Origin: Aeriscardovia sp040773385
GTDB lineage: Bacteria; Actinomycetota; Actinomycetes; Actinomycetales; Bifidobacteriaceae
DNA length: 59,834 nucleotides
Reading direction: 5' to 3'
Assembly: GCA_040773385.1 (NCBI GenBank)
Contig: JAXGWH010000006.1
Span: 1 to 59,834, forward strand
In this document: positions 26,124 to 35,288 of the stretch, in pieces
Layout of the letters: each line of letters opens with the position of its first letter
How positions within the stretch are numbered: position 1 is the stretch's first letter
Made by a program: the position numbers and the translations under genes
Notes under the pieces: generated by a model
What the model was told of the DNA's origin: nothing
Database searches by the model: none
What the model saw: the letters and a program-made list of their open reading frames with translations, nothing else

Positions 26124-26144
26124 TTAGTCAAAAGCTTGAACTAA
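26124..26144. promoter_or_regulatory. Operator-like site 2 upstream of the sugar ABC transporter
   Basis: TTAGT (26124-26128) and AACTAA (26139-26144) flank a central AAGCTT, an imperfect dyad of the ROK-repressor type, about 125 bp before the substrate-binding protein start. Confidence 0.45.
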
Positions 26145-26266
26145 CTATCCGGATCTGGTTATAACCATCGCAACACGGTCCGTGTTTAACGATGAGCACG
26201 GATTGATTCACTCGAATACCGTGACAGGCGATATCAGTGCTGATCATCGCCATAAAGAAGGACATC

Positions 26267-27393
26267 ATGAAGATGAGCTGGACCAAGAGGGCACTCGCCG
26301 TCGCCACTACCGCGACCGTGCTCTTCGCCGGTGCCGCCTGCGGTTCGACACGTGGGGTAGCACTTCCTCCTCCTCGTCTAAGAAGGATGCCAAAGACATC
26401 AGCGTCGGCATCTCCATGCCGGAGCAGATGCTCGAGCGCTGGAAGAAGGATGGCGACAACCTGAAGGCCGCGCTCGAGAAGTACGGTTACAAGGTCACCC
26501 TCCAGTACGCCGATTCCAAGACCGACCTGCAGACCTCGCAGATCCAGAACATGGCCAACAACAACACCGATTACGTGGTGATCGCCTCCATCGACGGCAC
26601 CTCCACCGGCCGTGCCGCCGAGCAGGCCAAGCAGAACGGTGCCAAGGTCATCGCCTACGACCGCCTCATCATGAACACGGACGCCGTCGACTACTACGCC
26701 ACCTTCAACCTCGAGAAGGTCGGCAAGATGCAGGGCCAGTACATCGTCGACAAGCTCGGCGTGGAGAAGGGCAAGAAGGGCCCGTTCAACGTCGAGCCCA
26801 TGGCCGGCTCGCCCACCGACAACAACGCCGGCATCTACTTCAAGGGCGCGTGGAGCGTGCTGGGCAAGTACTTCAAGAACGGCACGTTCAAGTCGCTCTC
26901 CGGCAAGGTCCCCAAGAGCGCCGACGACTGGCAGTCCATCGGCATCGACAACTGGGACCGCAACAAGGCCCAGGCCGAGATGGAGAACCGCGTCAACTCG
27001 TTCTACAACAACGGCCAGCATCTTGACGCCGTCCTGGCGCAGAACGACGCCGAGGCCATGGGCACCGTCAACGCCGTCAAGGCCGCCGGCTGGAACTACT
27101 ACCCGGTGATCACCGGCCAGGACGCCGAGCAGGCCAACATCCAGGCCATCGCCCACGGCCAGCAGAGCATGACCGTCTACAAGGACACCAGCAAGCTCGC
27201 CAAGGCCACCGCGGAGATGATCCACGACATGGCCGAGGGCAAGAAGCCGACCACCGACACGTCGTACAACAACGGCAACAAGGACGTGCCCACCGTCTCC
27301 CTCAAGCCGATCGCCGTCGACAAGGCCAACCTCAAGTCCGTCCTCGTCGACTCCGGCTACATCACGGCCGACAAGGCCGGTCTCAACGACTGA
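26267..27393 (+). pseudogene. chvE: Multiple-monosaccharide ABC transporter substrate-binding lipoprotein (ChvE-like), frameshifted near its N-terminus as sequenced
   Basis: The lipoprotein signal MKMSWTKRALAVATTATVLF with lipobox AGAAC is encoded from ATG 26267 (AGAAGGA upstream). The mature domain, starting with a Ser/Lys linker and DISVGISMPEQM, is read in the -1 frame up to 27393. One missing base explains the shift: an extra G in the GGGG run at 26353-26356 would join the two parts through a Gly-Ser-rich linker. The mature part is a complete type I periplasmic-binding fold of the xylose/ChvE family, with GIDNWDRNKAQAEMENR and PVITGQDAEQANIQAI segments. First gene of a three-gene monosaccharide uptake operon. 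Most likely functional if the indel is a read error. Confidence 0.85.
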
Positions 27394-27623
27394 TCAGACC
27401 AGTCGGCCGGCAGGCCGGGCCCCGATGACCGATCCGATGATCCGAATGTGATCTGGAAGACCGATCCGGGCGGCCCGGCCGGGCCGGCAAACCCCGGTCC
27501 CGTGCGTGCGGGCGTGCAGCCCGCCCGCACGGGAGCGTCCGGGGCCATGCATTCTGTGTGCGCCCGCGCCCCGGAGGGAACGCGGGCACCAGCCGGGAAT
27601 CGATACTCGATGAGGAGGAAATC

Positions 27624-29191
27624 GTGGCTGGTAAAAACGACGTCATCCTTGAGATGCGCCACATCACCAAACGCTTCGGGCCCGTCACGGCGCTCGATGA
27701 CGTCAATATCAGCGTGAACCGGGGGGAGATCTTCTCGGTGTGCGGCGAGAACGGCGCCGGCAAATCCACGCTCATGAACGTTCTGTCGGGCGTGTACGGC
27801 TATGGCACATACGACGGCGACATCGTCTACAACGGCGAGGTGTGCAAATTCCGCTCCGTGCGCGACTCGGAGCAGAAGGGCATCGTCATCATCCACCAGG
27901 AGCTCGCCCTGCAGCCCTACCTGTCGGTGCTCGACAACCTGTTCCTCGGCGACGAGCGCAAGAAAGGCCTCGCCATCGACACGCAGACCGAGCGCATCGA
28001 GGCGGAGAAGGTGCTCGACCAGGTCGGCCTCGACGTCGACCTCGACACAAAGATCTCCAACCTCGGTGTGGGCAAGCAGCAGCTCGTGGAGATCGCCAAG
28101 GCACTGCTCAAGAACGTCAAGCTGCTCATCCTCGACGAGCCCACCGCCGCGCTCAACGACGAGGACTCCGAGCGCCTGCTCAAGATGATCGACCAGCTGC
28201 GCCGCACCCAGGGGCTCACGGCCATCATCATCTCCCACAAGCTCAACGAGATCGCCGAGTCCGCCGACGAGGTGCAGGTCATCCGCGACGGCAAGACCAT
28301 CAGCCACATCAGCGTGGACGCCGACCACCCGCTCGACCAGAACAACCTCATCCGCGACATGGTCGGCCGCCCGCTGACCAACCGCTACCCGGAGCACACC
28401 CCAAAGATCGGCCCGGAGGTGCTGCGCGTGGAGGACTGGAAGGTCCACCACCCGCTCGACACCCACCGTCTCGTCGCCAAAGGCGTGAGCTTCAACGTGC
28501 GCAAAGGCGAGATCGTGGGCCTGGCGGGCCTCATCGGCGCCGGCCGCACCGAGACCGCCATGTCGATCTTCGGCCACCAGTACGGCGTGGAATCCTCCGG
28601 CAGGATCTTCCTCGACGGCAAGGAGGTCACGTTCCCCACCGTCAGCTCCGCAGTGGAACAGGGCGTCGCCTACGCAACCGAGGACCGCAAAGCCTACGGC
28701 CTCAACCTGCTGCAGAACCTCCGCGAGAACACGTCGATGGCCAACTTCCGCCACCTCTCCAGGGGCGGGGTGATCGACCGCGTCAAAGAGCGCAAGACCG
28801 CCGAGAAGTTCCTGCGCGAGTTCAAGACCAAGGCCCCGTCCATCGAGACGCCCACCGGCAACCTCTCCGGAGGCAACCAGCAGAAGGCGTCCTCGCCAAA
28901 TGGGTGTCCACCGACCCGAAGGTCCTCATCCTCGACGAGCCCACCCGCGGCATCGACGTCGGCGCCAAATACGAGATCTACGAGATCATCGACCAGCTGG
29001 CCGATTCCGGCTCGGGCGTGCTCATGATCAGCTCCGAGCTGCCGGAGCTGCTGGGCGTGTGCGACCGCATCTACACGATGAGCAACGGCGTGATCACCGC
29101 CTGCAAGAAGGCGAGCGAGACCAACCAGGAGGAGCTCATGCGCTACATGACCTCCTCGCAGCCGATCAGCAAGGAGGACGTCTACGCGTAA
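27624..29191 (+). pseudogene. mmsA: Multiple-monosaccharide ABC transporter ATPase (MmsA/GguA type), frameshifted as sequenced
   Basis: Start GTG 27624 with GAGGAGG upstream. It has two fused ABC domains: Walker A GENGAGKSTLM near residue 40, then LGVGKQQLVEIAKALL and LLILDEPTAAL in the first half; LIGAGRTETAM and LSGGNQQK in the second. At about 28887 the frame changes: the sequence reads GCAGAAGGCGTCCTC where restoring one T (AAG GTC GTC) gives the expected QQKVVLAKW. The remaining second-domain Walker B (KVLILDEPTRGIDVG) is in the other frame to 29191. Corrected length would be 522 residues, normal for the family. It energises sugar import at the inner membrane face. Confidence 0.88.
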
Positions 29192-29243
29192 GACGCTTCG
29201 GCGCCCTCATCCGCGGGATGTCAGCAAGAAGGACATTGACATT

Positions 29244-30470
29244 ATGACTACATCAACCGCAAAACCGGCCCCCACGAAACAGGCCGCGCAGCAGCGCACA
29301 CTCAAGGACATGCTGCTGGCCAACGTGCGCTCGTATGGTATCTTCCTGGCGCTCGTCGTCGTGATCCTCGTCTTCCAGGGTCTCACCGGCGGCAGGCTCC
29401 TCACCCCCAACAACGTGGTGGCGCTCTTCCAGCAGAACGCCTACGTGATGATCACCGCCATCGGCATGCTGATGGTGATCATCGCCACCGACATTGATCT
29501 GTCTGTCGGCTCGGTGATCGCCTTCGTCGGCGGCGTGGGCGCCATCGCCATGCGCGACTGGGGGATGAACTGGTTCCTCGCCGTCATCATCATGCTCGTC
29601 ATCGGCCTGCTCATCGGCGCCTTCCAAGGCTTCTGGGTGGCCTACGTGGGCGTGCCGGGCTTCGTGACCACGCTGGGCGGCATGCTGCTCTTCCGCGGCC
29701 TCGCCACCGTCATCGCCGGCGAGTCCATCCCCGTCTCCGACAACACATTCCGCTCCATCGCCAGCGCCTACCTGCCCAACATCCTCGGGTTCTGGGGCAA
29801 TCTCGACGGCCTGACGATCGTGGTGGGCGTGGTGTGCATCGCCGCGTACATCGTCATGCAGTTCCGCAACCGCAGCAAGGCGCTCAAGAACGGCCTGCAG
29901 GCCGAGCTGATGAGCTACGTGGTGCTCAAGTGCGTGCTCGTCGCGCTCCTGGGCGGCTACTTCACCGTCCTGCTCTCGCAGTCCGGCAATGAGACCTCAG
30001 GCGGCATCCCCGTCTCGCTGCTCATCATCGTCGTGCTCATCGCCGTCTACTGGTTCGTGCTCAACCGCACGGTGTATGGCCGCAACGTGTACGCCATCGG
30101 CGGCAACCGCCGCGCGGCCATCCTCTCCGGCATCGACACCCGCCGCACCGAGTTCTGCATCTTCCTCAACATGGGCTTCCTCGAGGGCGTCGCCTCGGTG
30201 ATCACCCTCTCGCGTCTGGCCTCCGCCACCGCGCAGACCGGCCAGTCGTTCGAGATGGACGCCATCGCCGCCTGCTTCATCGGCGGCACGGCCGTCACCG
30301 GCGGCATCGGCACCATTCCGGGCGCCATGGTCGGCGCGCTCATCATGGGCATGCTCAACCAGGGCCTGTTCATCATGGGCGTCAACGCCGCATGGGTCAG
30401 TGTGATCAAGGGCCTCGTCGTCATCCTCGCCGTGGCCTATGACATCCTGAGCAAGCGCAGCAAGCACTGA
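29244..30470 (+). CDS. mmsB: Multiple-monosaccharide ABC transporter permease (MmsB/GguB type)
   Basis: 408 residues, about ten membrane helices. The BPD_transp_2 family pattern is clear: MLMVIIATDIDLSVGSVIAFVG (about 74-95), VTTLGGMLLFRGLA (about 142-155), YAIGGNRRAAILSGID (about 283-298) and GTAVTGGIGTIPGAMVGALI (about 351-370). It is the membrane component for the upstream ATPase and binding protein; an insert with the NRSKALKNG loop near residue 210 is typical of the XylH/GguB subtype. Ribosome-binding site AAGAAGGA upstream of ATG 29244. Confidence 0.92.
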   Translation: MTTSTAKPAPTKQAAQQRTLKDMLLANVRSYGIFLALVVVILVFQGLTGGRLLTPNNVVALFQQNAYVMITAIGMLMVIIATDIDLSVGSVIAFVGGVGAIAMRDWGMNWFLAVIIMLVIGLLIGAFQGFWVAYVGVPGFVTTLGGMLLFRGLATVIAGESIPVSDNTFRSIASAYLPNILGFWGNLDGLTIVVGVVCIAAYIVMQFRNRSKALKNGLQAELMSYVVLKCVLVALLGGYFTVLLSQSGNETSGGIPVSLLIIVVLIAVYWFVLNRTVYGRNVYAIGGNRRAAILSGIDTRRTEFCIFLNMGFLEGVASVITLSRLASATAQTGQSFEMDAIAACFIGGTAVTGGIGTIPGAMVGALIMGMLNQGLFIMGVNAAWVSVIKGLVVILAVAYDILSKRSKH

Positions 30471-30685
30471 GCCTCATCGGATCCCCGGCCCCCGCGCTCG
30501 CGCGCCGGATCGCCACACACGGCGCCGGCGCGCCCGCGGGTGGGCGGGGTCTGTGATTCTGGCCGCTCCCCATCAGGCCGGTATGCCTCTGCGGATCCCG
30601 GTATGAATCCCGTCCGGTCGTCATATCGTCGGCACGCCCATCCCCTGGGGCGCGGCACTGTGACGGCCGGTCATTTGCTATCTGT

Positions 30686-30718
30686 GCCGCCGGCCGCATG
30701 TCGACCGTGACCGGCGGC
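30686..30718 (+). terminator. Terminator after the ABC transporter operon
   Basis: GCCGCCGG (30686-30693) pairs with CCGGCGGC (30711-30718), followed by CGTTATTCTT. The 300-bp gap between 30470 and 30770 otherwise shows nothing coding. Confidence 0.55.
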
Positions 30719-30769
30719 CGTTATTCTTGGAACCGTACATGTTCCGCACCGGCAGGCAGAAGGACGATC

Positions 30770-31153
30770 ATGACACCGAAGAACAAGAAGGTCTCCACCA
30801 AGTTCCGGGCCAACCTGTATGCCTTCACCTGCATCGCGTGCATCCTCTGGTTCGCCCAGTCGTACGCCGATTTCCGCAAGGCCGGCACGCTCACCAGCGC
30901 GCCGAGCATCTTCCTGCTCGTGTGCATCGGCATCGTCGTGGCCTACACGGGCGTCGAGGCGATCATCCTGTGGGTCCGCCCCTCCGAGAAGGAGAGGAAG
31001 GAGATGCAGGATGACCGGGACGAATCCGACAGCCGGGCCGGGGACGGCCACAGCTCCCAGGACGAGCCCGCGGGCAGTGGGAATACGGCAAACAGGTCCT
31101 CCCAAACCGGGGTCGCCGTGAAAGGGAGCGTCACCGTGAAGGAGGCCCGATGA
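30770..31153 (+). CDS. Small two-helix membrane protein of unknown function
   Basis: 127 residues with helices at about 13-30 and 43-66. The acidic, Ser/Asp-rich cytosolic tail (about 72-127) is low complexity. AAGGA precedes ATG 30770. Its stop overlaps the start of the next small membrane protein (ATGA), so the two are co-expressed and may interact. No family recognised. Confidence 0.7.
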   Translation: MTPKNKKVSTKFRANLYAFTCIACILWFAQSYADFRKAGTLTSAPSIFLLVCIGIVVAYTGVEAIILWVRPSEKERKEMQDDRDESDSRAGDGHSSQDEPAGSGNTANRSSQTGVAVKGSVTVKEAR

Positions 31154-31449
31154 GCATCGCGATCGACATCCTGCTGGGCCTGTTCTGCCTCGCCGGCGGC
31201 GTGTTCCTCGGCTTCTTCCCCTCCCGCCGCGAGCAGATGACCTCCTGGCAGGAGCGCGTATCCTCGGCAGTCGGCTTCGTCTACGCCGTCATCTTCGTGG
31301 TGCTCATGGTGATGCGCAAGGACGTGGAGACGTGGGTGATCGTCGGCACGCTCCTGGCCGGCTTCCTCATCGGCCGCATCCCGCCTCTGGCGCGCAAAGC
31401 GCAGGACAGGTGGGAGATGTTCCGCCCCCACCGCGCCAAGGACCGGTGA
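31150..31449 (+). CDS. Small three-helix membrane protein of unknown function
   Basis: 99 residues: helix 1 about 4-22, helix 2 about 38-56, helix 3 about 64-75, then a basic tail. It is translationally coupled to the preceding gene by a 4-bp overlap. No motif recognised. Confidence 0.65.
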   Translation: MSIAIDILLGLFCLAGGVFLGFFPSRREQMTSWQERVSSAVGFVYAVIFVVLMVMRKDVETWVIVGTLLAGFLIGRIPPLARKAQDRWEMFRPHRAKDR

Positions 31450-31628
31450 GTCTCCCTGCCCTGACAGAGGGCCTGTCGCAGGCGGGCGGCCGCCGACCAG
31501 AGCGCGACAGAGGTGTTCCCGCCGTGTCGCGTGCTGCCCTCCTGCTGATCCGCGCGGTCGAACCGTCACGGTCGACCATCCGGGGCCGGTCGCCGCATCA
31601 GAGACGGCCGACGATGATGTCCAGGACG

Positions 31629-31654
31629 GGAATCGGGCAATGTTGCCCGATTCC
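31629..31654. repeat. Near-contiguous perfect 12-bp inverted repeat
   Basis: GGAATCGGGCAA (31629-31640), TG, TTGCCCGATTCC (31643-31654). The two-base centre makes it more like a protein-binding dyad or an old insertion end than a terminator. It lies in a 915-bp stretch (31450-32364) without an intact gene. Confidence 0.7.
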
Positions 31655-31961
31655 AGGAACAATCGCCAGGGACATGCATGCCCGGTGGCACCCATCTCCT
31701 GCCACACGAGTCATCGCGATACGGCCGATGGTCGCCTCCACGAAAATCACGGAAAAAGATGCCGTTCTGCCATTGTGCGATGCGGCACCCGGCCGGAACG
31801 AGTGCGGTGAGAACGACGGGTGATCGGAGAAAAGACCCGTCGGGGCCGTCCGCCACGTCGGACAGACTGTACGAGAACGCCAGGGCCAGCCGCACGCCGC
31901 AGAAGCGTGTCAAGACGCTGGTCGGGCTGAGCAACGGCAGGATCATCCCCGCCTGGCCCCC

Positions 31962-32238
31962 ATGACGGTGTGGTCGGTGCTGCTGCTCGTCATGCCGGTC
32001 CGCCTGCCCAACTGGCATGAGAAGAACGGCGCCATGCCGGACATCGTCTCCCACAGCATCGCCTGGCTCGCCTTCCCCTCTCGCCCGTGTCCTGGCCCTG
32101 ATCGTCCTGTCCGTCCACTGCCTCGTCGGACGGCCCGAGGCGGCGCAGAACGATTATTCGACCATCCCCACACGGGAGAAGCTGGTGCTCGCGCTCGTCG
32201 CCCTCGTCCGCGTGGCAGACTTCCCCACGGTCATCTGA
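31962..32238 (+). pseudogene. Decayed membrane-protein gene fragment
   Basis: Two frames together look protein-like. MTVWSVLLLVMPVRLPNWHE (from ATG 31962) continues to AWLAFP at about 32079. Then in the next frame comes LARVLALIVLSVHCLVG, followed by a stretch ending ALVALVRVADFPTVI at the stop at 32238. A frameshift near 32083 is needed to join them, and no good ribosome-binding site precedes it. It could be a remnant of a longer gene whose 5' part (about 31850-31960) is unrecognisable. Family unknown. Confidence 0.3.
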
Positions 32239-32364
32239 GAAGGCGGCCGTCTCGATGACGCGTCTGCCTGTCAGACGGAACAGGGGCCGGCCGATCGTCA
32301 GTGATCAGCCGGCCCCAGTCGTGTCAGAGCGCGGCCATCCCGCACGTGCGCTGATCGGGGCGGG

Positions 32365-33324
32365 TCACTTCGTCCCGCCCGAAGGATCCTCGTCAGGGCG
32401 CGGCACGCGGATCATCGCCTCCTGCGCGATCTCCGCCACGAGATCCCCGTCCTGATAGACGCGCGCCCGGCACAAGGCCCGGCCATGCCCGGCGATGGGC
32501 GAGTCCTGCACGTACAGGTGCCAGCGCGTCACGTCGAGCGCGCCGTACCACCACATGGAATGGTCGATGGTGGCGAAACGGATCCCCGGCGTCAGATAGC
32601 TCAGTCCCGCCCGGCGCAGGGCCGGCTCCATCATCAGCTGGTCGCAGCCGGTGGCCAGCAGCGCCCGCTGCAAGGCCTGGTCGGTGCGGATCCTCTGCAG
32701 CTGTTCCTCGGGCAGATGCGAGGCGTCGGCGCGCATCCACACGCTCTGCTCGCGCCGGTCCTCCTCCGCGGACGTGTCGGGCTTGAGCAGCACCGGCTCC
32801 TGCACGTGGCGGATGTCCCACGGCGACTTGTTCACAAAATAGTCGGCCATCGGGTTCTTCGCCGCCCAAGGGCGCAACAGGTCGAACGAGCTGGGCAGGC
32901 TCTCAGGACCGGGCACGTCCGGCGCCGGATCGGCGAAGCTCATCCCGTCCTGGCCGGCCGTCTGGAAGCTCGCGATCGCGGTGAGCACCTGACGCGACTC
33001 CTGCCGGGCGTCGACCGTGCGGGCGGAGAAGGAATGCCCGTCGCGCAGCGTGTCCACGTCATAGCACACGCCGTGACGCAGGTCGCCGGGCGTGGTGAAA
33101 TAGGCGTGCACCGAGTGGGGCAGACGCCCCTGGGGCACGGTCTTGCGCGCCGCGGCCACCACCTGGGCCACGATCTGGCCGCCGTAGATGCTGCCGGTGG
33201 GGAAGTCGAGGCTGTCACCGCGGAACGTGCGGATCTGCCCCTGCCCCCGCCCGGCCTGCCCCGGCGCGGGCTCGCTGTTCATCTCGAGAGCGTGCAGTAG
33301 CCCGGAAAGCGGCGAATCGCTCAT
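32365..33324 (-). CDS. tesB: Acyl-CoA thioesterase II
   Basis: 319 residues: a double hot-dog fold. The N-terminal half has IYGGQIVAQVVAAARKTVP (about 46-64) and the HAYFTTPGD segment (about 73-81); the C-terminal half has LRRAGLSYLTPGIRFATIDH with the catalytic Asp (about 235-254) and the Gln/Thr positions of the TesB triad. It hydrolyses acyl-CoA to free acid and CoA. Monocistronic. The start ATG 33324 has a GGAG-type site upstream. A GC-rich inverted repeat (32283-32291 with 32308-32316) follows its stop codon. Confidence 0.9.
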   Translation of the reverse strand: MSDSPLSGLLHALEMNSEPAPGQAGRGQGQIRTFRGDSLDFPTGSIYGGQIVAQVVAAARKTVPQGRLPHSVHAYFTTPGDLRHGVCYDVDTLRDGHSFSARTVDARQESRQVLTAIASFQTAGQDGMSFADPAPDVPGPESLPSSFDLLRPWAAKNPMADYFVNKSPWDIRHVQEPVLLKPDTSAEEDRREQSVWMRADASHLPEEQLQRIRTDQALQRALLATGCDQLMMEPALRRAGLSYLTPGIRFATIDHSMWWYGALDVTRWHLYVQDSPIAGHGRALCRARVYQDGDLVAEIAQEAMIRVPRPDEDPSGGTK

Positions 33325-33389
33325 ATCTCCTCCATATCGCTGAGTCGTTCTCGCTCATCGTGAATCGTGGTCCAGTGATCGCCTGACAG

Positions 33390-33432
33390 AAAAGCCGGGA
33401 CCCGCACGGGACAAAACCCCGGGGATCCCGGC
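33390..33432 (-). terminator. Intrinsic terminator of ettA
   Basis: On the minus strand GCCGGGA (33432-33426) pairs with TCCCGGC (33400-33394), followed by TTTTCTGTC. It lies just after the ettA stop codon. Confidence 0.75.
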
Positions 33433-33441
33433 ACCCGCCAC

Positions 33442-35121
33442 TCACCCGCGGGTGAGCTTGCGGTGCAGACGGTGCGGCCTGGCCGCGTCCGGCCCCAGAC
33501 GCTCCACCTTGTTGTCCAAGTAACCCTGGAAATTGCCCTCATACCAGAACCAGTTGCCCGGATCGTCATCCGTGCCCTCCCACGCCAGGATATGCGTGGC
33601 AAGACGGTCGAGGAACCAACGGTCATGGGAGATCACCACCGCACAGCCGGGAAACTCGAGCAGCGCATTCTCCAACGACTCGAGCGTCTCGATATCAAGA
33701 TCATTCGTCGGCTCATCGAGCAGCAGAAGGTTCCCGCCCTCCTGCAGGGTCAGCGCCAGATTGAGACGGTTGCGCTCGCCGCCGGAGAGCACGCCGGCCT
33801 TCTTCTGCTGGTCGGAGCCCTTGAAACCGAACGACGCCACCCAGGCGCGGGTCGGGATCTCCATCCCGCCCACCTCGATGATGTCCTTGCCGTCCGAGGC
33901 GGCCTCCCACAGGGTCTTGTCCGGGTCGATGCCTGCGCGGTTCTGGTCCACGTAGCTGATCTTGACCGTGTCGCCCAGCGTCAGCTCGCCCGATGTCGGC
34001 TTCTCCTGGCCCACGATCATCTTGAACAGCGTGGTCTTGCCCACGCCGTTGGGGCCGACCACGCCCACGATGCCGTTGCGCGGCAGGGAGAACGAGAGGT
34101 CGTCGATGAGCACGCGGTCGCCGAACGCCTTGTGCAGATGCTTTGCCTCGAGCACCTTCGTGCCCAGCCTCGGCCCCGGCGGGATGTGGATCTCGGAGAA
34201 GTCCGGCTTCTGGAACTTGCGCGCCTCGGCCTCCATCGCCTCGTAGCGCTCGAGACGGGCATGCGACTTGGCCTGGCGGGCCTTGGCGGAGGAGCGGACC
34301 CACTCGATCTCGTTCTTCAGGCGCTTCTGCAGGCGGGCGTCCTTCTGGCCCTCCACCTTGAGGCGCTTCTCCTTCGTCTCGAGATAGGTGGTGTAGTTGC
34401 CCTTGTACGGGTAGAGCTGGCCGCGGTCCACCTCGCAGATCCACTCGGCCACGGAGTCGAGGAACGAGCGGTCGTGGGTGACGGCCACCACGGTGCCCTG
34501 GTAGTCATGCAGGAAGTTCTCGAGCCAGAGGATGGACTCGGCGTCGAGATGGTTGGTGGGCTCGTCGAGCAGGAGCAGGTCCGGCGCCTCGAGCAGGAGC
34601 CGGCACAGGGCCACGCGGCGGCGCTCGCCGCCGGAGAGCACCTTGACGGGGGTGTCGGGCGGCGGGCACTGCAGCGCGTCCATCGCCTGGTCGAGCTGGT
34701 TGTCGAGGTCCCACGCGTCAGCGGCGTCGATCTGGCTCTGCAGCTCGCTCATCTCCGCGCCGAGCTTGTCATAGTCGGCGTCGGGCTGGGCCATCTCCAT
34801 GGCGATCTGGTTGTAGCGGTCGAGCTTGGCCTTCATGTCGCCCACGGCCTGCTCGATGTTCTCGATGACGGTCTTGTCCTCGTCGAGCGGCGGCTCCTGG
34901 TCGAGGATGCCCACCGTGTAGCCGGGGGAGAGCCTCGCCTCGCCGTTGCTGACCGGCTCCTTGCCGGCCATGATCTTGAGCAGCGTGGACTTGCCCATGC
35001 CGTTGGGGCCCACCACGCCGATCTTCGCGCCCGGATAGAAGCTCATGGAGACGTTGTCGAGAATGACGCGCTCCCCGAAAGCCTTCCGGACGTTGAACAT
35101 CTGGAAGATAAACTCTGCCAC
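33442..35121 (-). CDS. ettA: Energy-dependent translational throttle protein EttA (ABC-F)
   Basis: 559 residues, the EttA length. Two ABC domains: Walker A GPNGMGKST (about 39-47) and GPNGVGKTT (about 354-362); signatures LSGGERRRVALC and LSGGERNRLNLA; Walker B LLLLDEPTNHLD and LLLLDEPTNDLD. The linker is rich in Lys/Arg/Glu (about 245-310), and the arm and toothpick of this subfamily are present. No membrane domain. EttA binds the ribosomal E site and gates the first elongation steps by ATP/ADP ratio. High conservation makes this call firm. Confidence 0.95.
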   Translation of the reverse strand: MAEFIFQMFNVRKAFGERVILDNVSMSFYPGAKIGVVGPNGMGKSTLLKIMAGKEPVSNGEARLSPGYTVGILDQEPPLDEDKTVIENIEQAVGDMKAKLDRYNQIAMEMAQPDADYDKLGAEMSELQSQIDAADAWDLDNQLDQAMDALQCPPPDTPVKVLSGGERRRVALCRLLLEAPDLLLLDEPTNHLDAESILWLENFLHDYQGTVVAVTHDRSFLDSVAEWICEVDRGQLYPYKGNYTTYLETKEKRLKVEGQKDARLQKRLKNEIEWVRSSAKARQAKSHARLERYEAMEAEARKFQKPDFSEIHIPPGPRLGTKVLEAKHLHKAFGDRVLIDDLSFSLPRNGIVGVVGPNGVGKTTLFKMIVGQEKPTSGELTLGDTVKISYVDQNRAGIDPDKTLWEAASDGKDIIEVGGMEIPTRAWVASFGFKGSDQQKKAGVLSGGERNRLNLALTLQEGGNLLLLDEPTNDLDIETLESLENALLEFPGCAVVISHDRWFLDRLATHILAWEGTDDDPGNWFWYEGNFQGYLDNKVERLGPDAARPHRLHRKLTRG

Positions 35122-35260
35122 TGCGTTTCCGTTCTCTTGGGATATCGATAAGCCGTGGCCGATTATCTCATATGAGGTCGCCCGGCCCCTCTGAGGGCGG
35201 AGCCGGAGGGGTGCCGTCCGATGGGTATGGCCTCACGTCACCAGAGATCGCCTGTAATTT

Positions 35261-35288
35261 TTATCTCAGGCAAGTTATCTCAGGCGAG
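35261..35288. repeat. 14-bp tandem repeat across a stop codon
   Basis: TTATCTCAGGCAAG (35261-35274) is followed by TTATCTCAGGCGAG (35275-35288). The second copy contains the last codons and stop codon (35282-35280) of the permease gene. Confidence 0.75.
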
